DNA of 64,000 bases from Coprinellus micaceus. Lineage: Eukaryota; Basidiomycota; Agaricomycetes; Agaricales; Psathyrellaceae. Of the stretch, positions 34,060-46,131 are shown in pieces (the stretch's first letter is position 1; each line of letters opens with the position of its first letter). The DNA lies in assembly GCA_951394405.1 (NCBI GenBank), contig OX596338.1:930001-994000 (forward strand), written 5' to 3'. Under the pieces are notes generated by a model. That model was not told where the DNA came from and did not search any database. It worked only from the letters and a program-made list of their open reading frames with translations. Both the position numbers and the translations under genes were made by a program.

Positions 34060-37000
34060 TCAAGAGCTACGTGGGATAGGAGGCCTCCGTTCATCCTCCA
34101 CAACCCCAGGGCCTCCCTCTTGGACTTCCGCACTGTCGGGTGTGAGTCCAGGTAACCATAGCGAGGACCTTTGCAAGCATTTCTTGACCTCGTATGCTGT
34201 GGCATGTCTCCCGAACATTGCGAATGTGAACCATTCGACGAGCAGGCTGGTTGACCTGTCCTTGGGCTCGAGTTGAATTTCCGGCGGACGCCCGGCTATC
34301 TTCGCTTGTCCAGGAGGAGGCAATTTCACTCTGTTGGGAGCAACCACCTTTGTCGCGTAACGACACCAGAGAGCCGTCAAAATCTCATACCGATAGCGCG
34401 CGAGTGTTGGTCTAGTGACCATGGCCGATGCAAGGAGAAGGATCACCTTGTCGGTTGGCTCATCAGCGAATCGGCCTATCAATTGTCGGTAAGCAGAAAG
34501 GCGGCAAAGAGGAACAGAAACTCAGTACCGTCCGAAATCAGGCGAGCGAGGAGTTCTGTATGCCCCTGTAGCAAATCGCCCTCAGGGCCGAGTGCCGCGG
34601 CCATTAGTTGCAAGGAAATGGTGCTACGAACTGTTGGAGAGGTTAGCGAACTATCAGTATCACACTTTCGAGGAGCTCTACCTGGCACCTGCGTCGCCAT
34701 CAAGGAGAGAAGCTCCACAACAGAAGGCCTCAAATCCTCGTTTTGCAGCAGTCCCATGAATTGTGTGGCCAGTTGAGTGGTCGGCTTAACCACGGGAGTC
34801 TTTGTGGAGGTAGCATCGGCAGCGCGCTCCACGATGGCCGTTTCAAGCGGCTCAGATAAGGCGGAAAGTAACTGGATCGCTGTCCTGCGTATTTCACCAA
34901 CATTGTCTTTGTCGTCAAGTGCAAGAGCTATGACCTCTTGAATCGCCGACTCTATCAATCGCGGTTTGGACGGCCCTGGAGTTATTCAGAGCGTTAGTTT
35001 CACACTACAATAGGAACCCGATACAAATGAATGGAGTGGCTCACGATATTTGCGATACAGCCTAGAAAGAAGTTCTACGGCAATAGTTCGAGAGAACGAC
35101 GAGGGATTGCGGAGCAGGGGAACAAGGGCGTGTGCAACAGACAGTGCCTTGTCGTCCGAGACTTTCACTTTGGATCGAGGGATGGTGGTTAGAACATCGT
35201 GCCGGCATATCGGCACTCGAACAGGTTGACTCACGGGTCTCGACGATTTGCAGAGCTATCCGCTTCCCCTCGGCAGTGATTGAAGGTATCATGGTGGGAA
35301 TTGCAGATAACACCTCCTCGTTCAGCGTCCCTAATGGAATGGTCAGGACGGCCGATAATATGCATGTAAGTGACGGGAACTCACTTCCGCCTGGATATGC
35401 CCTAAGGTTCTTGAGCAAGATATCCTCCGCCACTTTACGCAGGCTCTCGTGGCCTCTATCCAACGCCAGGAGGGTGATGTTGAGAAGAATCGGCACCGAG
35501 GGCGATATAATGCCGTTTAGTGTTGCATAAGTTTTGTCGGGGTTCGGGTTCTCTCGCAATCCCAGAACCTCACTGTTTGGCTCCTCGTCTGGGTGGACGC
35601 TGCCTTTCCTTTGGGCGCGGGTATCGTCCCTTTGGGCAAGAGCATCGGCCATGGTGAGGTCGGACAGAACCCAGATGGCGTTCATCCGGTACTTTGAATT
35701 GTCTTGACCACTAAGGCAGGCTGCAATGGGTTTTGACCAACTGGAACTGATAGAATCCTGGAACCGGCCCGACTCTACAAGAAACACACATCATGAGTAA
35801 TCCACGCATAGCAAGGCGTTCAAGGCGTACGCACTGTGCGTGAGCAAAGACTTTAGTAACTTCAGAGTACATGTTCTCAAGCGGGTATCGTCATCCTTCA
35901 ATGAAATCTCTGCCAGTCGTGACATAAGGCGTGGATGTGTGTCATCTACGGAGTGTGACGTTCCTCTGGTAACGATGGAAAAGGGGATGAATGCTCACCT
36001 GGACTGCCCAGCAGATGGTCGCCGTCGTCTTTAGGGAGCGATTAGGTTGCGTTGACGTATCTGTTTTTGAAGTGGCACTTACCAGCGGAGAGCAAGCTAG
36101 CCAATAGGTTCACGACTTCCAAGCGGCCGTTGCCCTTTGTTTCGCGCAGAGCATCAACTATATAATTCGGCAAGTCGGCTTGTATTTGACTCAAAAGTTT
36201 GACTAGCAGTGGGATTTGGTGTCAGCTTCCATGCGAAGACGTATAGCAGTACCTTTCTCGAAAGCTGCGCTAACGTTTTGAAAGTTCTTCCCCACTTCAT
36301 CCTTGATCGCTGCTTCGATAACCTTTGGGACCCCCTGAAAGTCTGGATGATATAAGCTTCCAGAATAAGGGACGGAAACGGGGGGAGGGGGAGGGGGGCT
36401 GAACGTAATTGAATGTAACACAGACCGTATCTTGCAAGCAGCATGACTGCACGGATCCAGGCCTCATGTCCGAATGATATTGTATCGTTCAACCCTTCGA
36501 GAGGGTAAGTTTTGCGGTCTTGTTCCATTGCAAGGAAAGGAGGTGGGCCCTCCTTCGGAGCGTCGGCCATGGAGGCAGCCGACGTAAGCCGAACCAATAG
36601 AGAGCTCGCTGATCCATAGTGGTCGCGATTCTTGAGGATTGAGGCAATGGACTTCCCCAGTTTCGGTGCCAACATGTCTCGGAGTTTCGCTGTCTACGAT
36701 TAGTTCAGCCACACCATAAAAGGGTTCAAAATACCTACAATCTTCAAGCAATTGGTATAGGACATTCGTTGCCTCCTTCCGCACAATGCTGTTGCCGTCC
36801 TTGATCGCCACTTCGAGGATTGATGTAACACGAGAGGAAGAGCCTGCGGGTGGTTCAGGAAATTGTGAGTAAGAGGAGAGCCGATTTCAGCATACCATCC
36901 TTTATGTGACGAGTGGCGAACTTTAGCCAAGACCGCCGCGGCGACTGGTTCAGCTCGCTCTTGATGCCTGCGTCAAACAATTGTAAAGTCCTCTCTATCG

Positions 37001-40000
37001 CTGTGCTTTCCTCGTCTACTTTCGTGTCCAACTGAAAAAGGTCGTTTTGTCCTGTACCGTGTCAGCAGAGACGTATTAATGGCGAATGAATGTATACCTC
37101 ACCCTCAATGCTGAAGAAAAAAGACAGGAACTCGATCATCTCCGAACGAACGTCATAGTCTTCGTCCTTCAAAGCCATGGCCGTCAGTGTGTTAAGGGTT
37201 TCACTAGTGAGGCGCGCTGCAGATCCAATGTAAAGCGCAACATGAGTAGGTTCCCAAGGGCATGATTACTTCGCTTACATTTGATCAAAGCCCCCAATCC
37301 AGTTAGTAGGCGAGGCAAGGCAACCCGCATTTCCCAGTCGTCCGCCAATGCCATTTGGCTGAGGTTGGAGAGGACACTGCCCAGGGTGCTACTTACAATG
37401 CCCTGAAGATAGTCTGTCACTTCAGCAGGGAGATTGGCTATTGCAGGTAAATGTTGACTGAAATCAAAATCTCTTTACGATCTTAGGAAGTCATGGGGCT
37501 TACGCATAGCCGTCAGACCAACGAACAATCTGACCCACCTGGCTGTTAGCCAAATGCCCTGGGGTTCCGGGGTTGGAAGAACAATGGTAAGCTCAGTTGG
37601 TGTGCACTCTTTGAGCAGCCTCAAGTAGCTGGATTCTATGTCACCCGTCAGCTGTGCTTTCAAAGGAGGTCAGAGGTAAAACCAGCACCTCTTGTGAACT
37701 CGTCCGATGCAAGAACAACCACAACATCGGGGATGAAGTTCTGTTCGGGGATTTCCAAGTCCGATACTCCATTGATCGCGATTGGAACGATGATGGCTAT
37801 GGCCTCGGGGAATGGGACTGTCGGCAGTGTCACCAGTCACAAATCCAAGGGGGCTGACAGTGACGGGGACGTACCGTGCTTGGCGATCTCGTGGAACAGC
37901 GAAACCCATTTCTCCTTCTCACGGTTTTTCCACGACTGATAGAAATGCTCATCGCGATCAACTTGGCCGATGATGGTCTGTTTCACCGTCTCAGCTATGA
38001 GACGATGTGAGAAACAGTGTGGACCCCGGTAAAGGTCGGGAGGTGTCTACCTGCAATCTTCTCCCTGACCAGGGTTTCCACTAGCCGAAGGGATGCAAAC
38101 CGTACATCATTGTTGAGATCGGTCATGGCAGCCTTCACCAGATATTGAAGGAGGGCGGGGGTAGTCTCCACTGAAAGAATATGTCAGCATGAGCATTATT
38201 GACATGTGACATTCCTCCAGTTCCTTACCATGCTCATTAAATATTTGAACAACGGTCACTGCCTGGTAACGAATTGACCAAGGCCTGGAGGTCGAAATTA
38301 CAGGCCCAAGCCATTTCAAGGTGTCAAGCGTCAAATGTTGACCTTTGAAGCTGCCTCAAAGTAGTACGGGAAGCGCTAAGTTGCGGAAATAGGCATCTGA
38401 ATTGACAGGACTCACTTGATTTAGATATCAGGTCCAAGACTTTGCGGGCCCGGCCAGAAAAGATGCCCGTAGCGTCTATTGCCACCTCAACAAGCCTTCC
38501 AAATGTGACATCATCCAAGAAATCTTGAAGGAATTGGGCAGGAGCGCTCCATGGGAAGACCCACGGAGGTCGTGCCTTGTCAGACGCAAACCACTGTTGC
38601 TCAGTGACCTTCACTAAGTCCCCAAGGAAATTGTAGAGAACTCTTGTTCCCTTTCTCTCGAGGGTTTGGGAAAGATGCTCTAGAATGGCCTTTTTTGCCG
38701 CCGGCCTTGTTTCTAGGTCGATCGCAGAGGTACACCACAAATTAGTAGGAGCTGCACGGATGTGTGGGTCCTGTGATTGAACTTACCAGGCGTAAGATTT
38801 CGGAACAGCTTCACTGTTGCTTCCTGGATATCCTCACCGGGGAAGCCACCCAAACCAAGGGAGATTAAGGCTGGAACCACCTCGGTAATCACGGGTACAA
38901 AAAGGCTAGCATCGCCTGTCTGGGGTGCACCTGGGATACAAGGGTGAGCAACGTGTCAATACTGGTAATTGAGACATGCTGACCCTTTGCCAGCTTCTCA
39001 ATGAATTGAATGGTGGCCCGAAGCACTGGAAGATCCCCACGCTTCTTGAGCCCTTCGTGAATACTAGCAATCAGAGCAGTCTTAATCACTTTTGTCGTTG
39101 CCCCTGGGTCGAAGTGAGCCAAAGGAGAGCCGCATGCACTGCTTTCCACTTACCTTCCGTGTTTGTGAGCTCCGTCAGAAGAGTAAGCCCGTGGTATTGC
39201 AGGTCCTCGTCATAAACGGCAATATCTGTGAGGCATCGCAGCTCCGGGTTGGCGGGTGTAAGGGCTTCGCCCAACCTTGGCCTCGAAGTGGAGACACCAT
39301 GTTTTAAGTACCAGGTTAACATCTTGATGGCATGCGAGCGGATGCTTTGATTGGGCTGAGACAGACTCTGAAGTAGAAGTCTCGGAATGTGAGCATGCTC
39401 TCGCCCAAGTTCCACATCTTCTGCAAGCGTATCGATTGGGGACACATCTCTCAGCGCGGCAGCGGCCATATCCTCCCACCCTAAGACTTTGACGAGGCTG
39501 AGTACATAGAAGATGATATCAAAGCAGCGTCGACACACCAGTCTCATTGTAGAGGCGTGAGATGTATCTCAACACTACAGTATTGACGCTATCGGGTTCA
39601 CCGTCGGTGAGACTGCTGCTCCATTCGCTAGTTTTCCCTGTCCTTGACGCCGTAACTGAAGCTGTATAGCGGGTGGTCAGTTAGTTGGGAGAAGGCGGTA
39701 TTAAAATTACCAGATACCTTTCGCCAGGCACAAGTTCAGGATGAAAGAACTGATTTTTTTCAGGTTCCTCTCGCCTTGCACGAGCCCGCCGCAGGCAGCC
39801 AGCATGAAATGAATCCGATGGCCAGAAGGAGTTTCTTGGAATGTCATTTCCCAAGGGCGATCCGTAAGTTCATTGAGATTGAAATCAGAAGGGGCTTGAC
39901 GAGTGGTGACCGTATAGACCGTGGGCAGCTTGAACAGCATGAGGATGTTTGCTCGAAGGGCAAATAGCAAAGGCCTGACGCCGTCCGGAAGATCGTTCCA

Positions 40001-41449
40001 GCTGTGAAGCGGTTTCCCGGGCTCTAGAGAGTCTCGCAAGGCCGTGTCGAGCTTCCCGTAGTTCCTCAAGTTGTCCAAAGTGGCTTCGCCTCCGGCATCT
40101 AACTTTGTTTCGACTCCTGCGGATCCCTCCGCACTGCTCTGGTAGAGTTCCCACTTTTGGTTCGCCTTCTTGAGCCCCCTTTCGTATAATTCCGCAAAAG
40201 AGAGGAGCACCAGGAGGTGGTTTCCAAGAGTTTGATCCCTCTGAACAGCATCAGTACTTCTCGAGAGCGCGCATTCCTGGAAGCGTGAAAGTACAACTGT
40301 TGGAGTGTCGCTCTTGCACAAGAAGTCGATCCACATGGGCTCGAACCCTGGAAGTGCAACCTCTGCGACGGCTCCGTCAATGAGGACCGACTTCCCCGAC
40401 ATAACCAATTTATGGTATAGGATCTCGCCTAAGCCATCGTCGATATCGGGTTTGAATGCGGACCGATCCTCCCCATCTGAAGTCCGGGTATACACTGCAT
40501 GGAAGAGTTCGGACAGCGGCGTGTTGAACGGAGATGACGGGATAAGAAGAGGGAAGAAGGTCAGGAAAAAATATCCGAGGCCGCTGACTAGACAAAGGCC
40601 CAGGAGGGTTCGTCCGATTGTCGCATTGTCGCCCAGAGCCTGGAGAATGAGGCCGGCCAAGAATAAGACCGATGCTATCTGGACAAACAAAGGGGCCAGA
40701 ATAAGGGCCTCCTTCAGATACCAACGCTCAGACTGCCTGTCGAGTTTGTAGCGATGGTAGGCATCCGTAGCCTTCCCGCGGTTCTTCGCTGGTGTGTACT
40801 TGGCAAGCCATGCTTTGGCAAGGACACCCATGATGGCGCTGAAGATGGTGGTGAAAAGGCTGACGATCCACAGACCGTGGATCCAATATGCTGACTTTGG
40901 GATGGCAGAACCACTGGATGGCACGTTCCGCAAGAAGTCGAAAATATCGGAGAGTAAGCGCGGTTCGCGGTCGGGCTGCAAGTCGTTTCTGACATCGATG
41001 ACAAACGAGGAGACAACACCAGCAAACAAACCGGCCTTGAGGGAGCTTCAGACGGCGCATCAAGGAAGGGATAGGACCTTACATAGATGAGAAGTGAGTC
41101 CAATCCTGTTTTCCATAATTCCGCCTTGTCTTGAGCTTTCTCCTCAGCTTCTTCGAGGTATAGCTGCCAAATTCCAGCGTCTTCCCGAAAGTGCCCAGAC
41201 TTCGTTTTCTTCGTTTTCCGTCTAAGGGTTCGGGCGACTGTGCCAGGTCGAAGAGGGATTGGGGTCTCCGGTTCAGGTCCCGTGGGCGGGCGGAGGTCGG
41301 ACCCGTGCTGCGCTTTCTCTGCATCGCTACCATCGGTTGCGTACTAGCCAGAGGTCCAGGGATTCAGCCATGGCAAACACCGTAAAGGGAACTAGGATAG
41401 TCACCTGAGTATCGTGGCTGCCCTCCTCGCGAGAAAGGCTGGATCCCAT
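34060..41449 (-). CDS. DUF6535 membrane protein with HEAT repeats, copy C
   Basis: Paralogue of copy B with the same layout. Exon 1 codes MGSSLSREEGSHDTQ (41449-41405), then YATDGSDAEKAQ, a basic linker (RRKTKKTKSGHFREDAG), and the four-helix DUF6535 domain (GLDSLLIY; FAGVVSSFVIDVRNDLQ; IHGLWIVSLFTTIFSAIMGV; ALILAPLFVQIASVLFLAGL; LGLCLVSGLGYFFLTFFPLL). HEAT repeats follow to about 34300, ending LLVEWFTFAMFGRHATAYEV and a short Pro/Glu-rich tail with no Ser repeat. Exon-intron pattern is close to copy B and no inactivating change was noticed, unlike its neighbours in the same duplicated block. Exon limits inside the repeat region are approximate. Function unknown; a membrane-anchored protein-binding solenoid is inferred. 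Confidence 0.85.
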
Positions 41450-41555
41450 ATTGTTCGCGAACTATAGCTGGGTAAAGTGGAGGGGATAGTAGGCACGTCA
41501 ACAACGAGAGACTTCTTATGCAATACTGCTGTTCGGTAGAATAGACGCCCATAGA
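41450..41555 (-). promoter_or_regulatory. Promoter of HEAT copy C
   Basis: Minus-strand ATGGGCGTCTAT (41552-41541), then CGAACAGCAGTATTGCATAAG, in the same spacing to the start codon as the block upstream of copy B. Confidence 0.45.
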
Positions 41556-42479
41556 GTTGGGCCCCCTATGAAATCTGTCTGTCTATCAACCGAGCCGACA
41601 TTACACCACATTCGACCGACCAGGCCATGGCACCGGGCACTGGCACTGACATATCGCCGACAGAAAGCAAGATTAGCCAAAACAGTACAGATTGAGTATG
41701 CAAATGGGCGCTCAATGTGTCATGAGCTTGTCCAAATCGGCAGGCAGCACAACGGGTCTGGAAGAAAGGCGAGCTTGAACTTCTGATTCTGAACAGGCTT
41801 TTGACCGATTTCACCGCCACTACCGACTGTGTCGGATTATCTAAGCTATCCCCAGGGCGGAAACTTCCACAACTTGAAGTCCTTACCCATCCTTCTGAGT
41901 CAACTCGTATCGGAGGTGGCGCTTTTAAACCAGGCCGGATGACTATTCGCTGTCGAAGGGAGAGGCTATCAAGTTTTCGAGTACGAATCAACGCAGCGTG
42001 GCATCGGATAGGCATAACAAAAATAGGCGCCCGTGAGGAGACGCTGAACAGCTGGACACTTGTACGGCACCCTGCTCACGAGAACCCTCGAAACCGAGCC
42101 CCTGCCCCTGGATGTGGCCCTAAACGTGAGAGGTAGCTGCGACATATCCACCCAATAATAAAGGGCCTCGTTGGACGACGTTACCATCCGAGCATGCATC
42201 CATGGCTGCCCAGGCACCCTGCTGATGGACGGAAACGATCCTCCGCCGGCGAATAGTGGCGGCGAGGCTCGCTACTAGAGAGCAGTGATCAAAGCGCTAT
42301 ATCCAGGCGACCTTGCATCGATCATAATCTTATCTCAGAATACGGATGTAGAACTTGGTTGTGCCATGAGGAGCGCCTCCATCGTACTCTTCCCTGGCAT
42401 ATATCAGACACCACCCCCCGTCCCACGCTCACAGTCCACGCTGATCCATCTGTTGGTGCTTGCACTGCGAGGCCCCGAA
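41556..42479. other. Intergenic, no gene recognised
   Basis: A plus-strand frame at 41801-42136 has no domain or relative in the window. The stretch probably holds distal promoter sequence of HEAT copy C and debris next to the GH5 fragment. Confidence 0.4.
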
Positions 42480-42830
42480 GATCTTCCCTTGCGTGCCCGT
42501 GTACGATTTGGGAGTACTGGCGAACGCCTACACGATGCGGTCGTGGATCGAATGAACCCTGGTCTTCCGCTATGCTCTCGCGTCATCGGGGAACTGGGCG
42601 AAGTCCGTGTCGACTTGTCGGGGGTGAGGGTCAGCCGTTCCGTAAAGCAAGCCACATGCGCACCACAACCAGGGAATGCTCTTGAACTGAGGCGCGCGCC
42701 GCTCCGACCACCGTACGAAGATATCTCTACGGCTCTAGAAGCCGTCGGGCATCCCACCGTTGGCGTACTGGCTGTCACTTCACCATCCAAAACCATCTGC
42801 GCGTCGATGTCAATGTGGATGGACCCCTCT
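42480..42830 (-). pseudogene. GH5 glycoside hydrolase, central fragment
   Basis: Minus-strand DNA matches the middle of the intact GH5 gene 1.5 kb away. It includes TDFAQFPDDA.. followed by a stop and then SIHD (gene: TDFTRFPEDA, AYSIHD), PKSYTG (gene: PEPYTG), and before them DNA equal to the IDMH...HADGG region and ADPHP. The codons for the catalytic NEP have changed, about 25 codons between PHPQ and TDF are deleted, and several stops are present. This is a dead fragment, distinct from the C-terminal fragment at 2.4 kb. Confidence 0.75.
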
Positions 42831-43810
42831 TCGCAGGTCAAGATACCTGGAACTGTCAAATTATTGCCATCTGCACACGTTGAGGGTTCGTAGGGCGCGG
42901 CTCGAGATCTTCGTCCCGCTGTGGCGGCGATACCCGCCGGCCCCACAATGGATGCACGCCTGTAAACGACCAGACATACTCCGCCTCGTTCCCGTTATCA
43001 CAATACGCTTGCGGCTGGGCCACAGCTGCGCCGGATTGAAATGAATCGACGTTTGCAACCTGTGAACCCCGTTCAGCATTGGAGAATGGGCGCAAGATAT
43101 AATGAGCGAAATACAACCTTTTTGCCTCAGGCTGCAGCATGTAAACTTCGTAGATAATCGAGGGGAAAGCCTGCCTTTTTTGAACACGCGGGGGATCCTT
43201 CGTATAGCTCTCGCATGGGCAATCTAACTCTCGGTTCCGGAAGCCATGCAAACGTCAAGGCTATCTCCTTCGTGCAACGAATCGAAGGGCCAACAGAACG
43301 GAGGGCCAAGCCTGAGAACGCCCAGACGCCTCGAAATACCTGCCGACTTGAGCCTGACTAGGCCTGACTAAAATCAACGTAAAATCTCTGACTGCGACCT
43401 GATTTCGCCTGACTTGCCTTTTTACTGAGCATTACTTTGGATGCCGTCGCAGCTCACCGTGTTCTCAGGGTGTTAATCGCTACAGTCCAATACACCGGAA
43501 ACTAAGATAACGCTGACCAAAGACGCATGAATACGGAATGTCCGAAGCGTCGTGGGGAATTCCACCTAGAGCCCGCTGCAATCATGGGCGTTTGGAAATA
43601 AACCTTGTCTCGTTCCCATCCGTTTGTGGATGTGACCTCAAAGAGCCGCGCCTGAGGACGCTATCACGGTTGTAGGGAGTGACAGCGTATTTGAGGCTCC
43701 TTGGAGGTCACCCCGAAACGGGTGGGTACTACGAGACAAAACAAACCTTGGAAAGGCACCTCATCAATCTGCTCGTCTCCGGGTTCCGTTAATAAACGTA
43801 TTGGGCGTGT
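42831..43810. other. Intergenic, no gene; short CCTGACT repeats
   Basis: Nearly 1 kb downstream of the GH5 stop. A minus-strand frame near 42856-43251 has no ATG start and no recognisable domain. Interspersed CCTGACT-like words occur at 43345-43420. Confidence 0.4.
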
Positions 43811-45528
43811 TCACGCATGCGCCGTCAAGACTTCGTTCAGCCCATCCCTCGTCAGGCAACTCTCAAATGCGAAGCTCTTCGCAAGCTCCTCCAGTTGTAC
43901 CTCGTCCATCGCCTTGAACAAATTCGCCCACTCTTTCACCATCAACTCCGCTAAGCACATCGTCCTCGTAATCCGAGTGACGCGTTCTTGGACGCTCCAA
44001 AGCCAGGGATAGAGCTTTAGATTGGACTTGTCCTCGACGGACTCCTCGATCAAGGAGACGAGTGGGTCGTAAAATTGCTTCACTTCCTTGTCGTCCTTGC
44101 CCCAGGCGTCCGCCGCGAGGTGGTGCTTCTTCGCCAAGAAACCCGCAAAATGTTGGCGGTAAGGGGTTGTGGGTGAGACGTAGACCATTCCTTGGAACCC
44201 GATGTCCTTGTATAGCCATATTGACCAGCTCAGCCGATCCTATGAGGAAGTTTTATGATTAGAAGAGAACGAGGCGGCCTCCAAAGAAGGGTAGGCTGAC
44301 CTTGTCGTAGATATCCAGCTGATCTCTGAGGACAGCATAGCGCTGGGCGTTGATGCCCTCAGTGGCGTCGCCGTCATACTCCTGCCTGGCGTACACCGGT
44401 CCCCATTCCCCATTCCACACGCAGAGTCCGCGTTCGTCCATCCATTGGCGTTTACGCTGGTATGTTTTAATCATCCTTTCCTTCTGCGCGTCGGAGCCCG
44501 TATATGGCTCAGGGGTGTTGGGAAACCCGTACACGGCGTAGTCATGGATCGAATACGCGGTGTTCCTCCACCTCGTTCCCGCGTCTTCGGGAAACCTCGT
44601 GAAGTCTGTCGCAAACGTGTTTCCGTCTAGGAAGATAATGTGATTCTCGTCGATTGCACGAATGGCGTTGTGCAGCCTGTTGTAAATGCCCATCAACCCG
44701 GCTTGCTGGGGATGAGGGTCGGCTGGCTCGTTGAGGAGGTTGTACCCCACAACCCATGGGTTATCCCTATAATGAGCGGCGAGCTGCTCCCATATCCATA
44801 CGAAGCGGTCCTGGAAGTCCTTGTGCCGCCAGAAGCTTCCGTAGTGTATCCCCCCGTCGGCGTGCCAGCCACCACTTTGCCCGCCTGGGGCGGTGTGCAT
44901 ATCAATGACGGTGTAGATGGAGTGCTTTGCGCAGATTGACACGGCTCTGTCGAGATGGGCGAAGGCGTCAGCCCTGAGAACCCATGGATTATCGTCATCT
45001 AAGGGTGGGTTAATCGCTGTTCAGGCCAATGTCATCACCGCGGTCCGCAGCACCTTCGAAATGGTGGTAGTTCACAGCAATTCGTATGCAGTTCAACCCG
45101 AGAGACTTGAAGAAGATGGCATCCGGCTCAGCAAAGAAGTGCTCCAAGAACTGGCCGTACGCGTAAGATTCGTTGCATTCGTAACCTTCTGACGGATAGC
45201 AAGTACTGACCTTGTCGAAGAAGTACTCCGCCTTCTCCTTCCCGATAGCGTCAGCGAGGCCTTCACGTATCTGATGTTCGCACCCTGGATAACCTAGAAA
45301 TGGGTTCCCGCCTCAGCCGTCTACTCCGTTGTCCGTGAAACGTCATGAACGTTGGTACGCACCGGAGATAAAGTTCTCCATACTGTGAGGCGAAGGATTA
45401 ACCAGCAGTTCGGGGTGATATGAAGGAAATACTCACCACAACCACCCGCCCAGGCCAGCGCCATGGAGGACGACCTCGTGCCCATCACTGTCGACGATCT
45501 GGGTGCCCTGTACCTTCAAAAACGACAT
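43811..45528 (-). CDS. Glycoside hydrolase family 5 (beta-glucanase-type), intracellular
   Basis: Multi-exon gene. Start ATG at 45528 (MSFLKVQGTQIVDSDG), then HEVVLHGAGLGGWL spliced to MENFISG. Typical GH5 (clan A barrel) landmarks follow: LGLNCIRIAVNYHHFED, IDMHTAPGGQSGGWHAD, the acid/base Glu in GYNLLNEPADPHP, the SIHDY strand, the nucleophile Glu in WNGEWGPVYA, and SWSIWLYKDIGFQGMVY. A helical tail ends GLNEVLTAHA. Both catalytic glutamates are present, so it should hydrolyse a beta-glucan or related beta-glucoside; the GH5 subfamily cannot be assigned by eye. There is no signal peptide, so it probably acts inside the cell. Intron between YDK and DRLSWS at about 44189-44260. Fragments of this family lie at 42.5 kb and 2.4 kb. 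Confidence 0.9.
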
Positions 45529-46131
45529 GACAGCGGGCGACAGGCTGGGCTATGCAACAAATGGGCACTTTACATAGCTCTTATATCATATCACGATCAG
45601 TGCTATGGTCATGAGGTCAACATGAGGTACATCCAGGTTCCCGAAACGTTTTAGTGCTTGTAGTCGGAGAATCGTCGGATGGCTCAAGCACTTCCAAGCT
45701 GAATGTTGGCTAACGAGGGGATTGGCGAATAGAAAAGCACTTCACGAAACGTTCAGCTGGACTGTTCGGCAGTACGCCCTGTTCAAGGCGTGTCCCTAGG
45801 TGAATTGACACGGGGGATAAGCGCCCAGGGGTATTGGTTTAGAATTGCCTTGCGACGATAAGAGACCGCCGGTAGTGCGAGATGTTGACATGATGGTCCG
45901 GTCAAAGAAGCGTTGAACGTTGAACGCGTGCTGAAGCCAGACTCGGCATAACTGATGCACGGATCACAAAAGATCGCCCGTTCCTCATCCAAGTCCGTGA
46001 TCCGAACGGGCCACCCCCTGGCAGGAGGCTTGTGGTACCTTGTGTATGACATCTCCACCCTTGAAATTTTATGATTCTCGTCCAGAAAACGATGTAACCC
46101 TGAATTCCCAAAGCCCAAGAAAGATATAATT
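45529..46131. other. Intergenic: GH5 promoter side and arrestin 3' end
   Basis: 600 bases without a supported gene. Contains GATAAGCGCCC at about 45816-45826, a copy of the motif found upstream of both HEAT genes, in the same orientation relative to the GH5 start (about 290 bp upstream). Confidence 0.45.

Noticed and set aside
42285..42893. A 200-codon plus-strand frame
   Set aside because: It is the complement of a degenerate GH5 fragment that reads on the minus strand.
42856..43251. Minus-strand frame of about 130 codons downstream of the GH5 gene
   Set aside because: Starts at TTG, has no ATG for over half its length and no recognisable motif.
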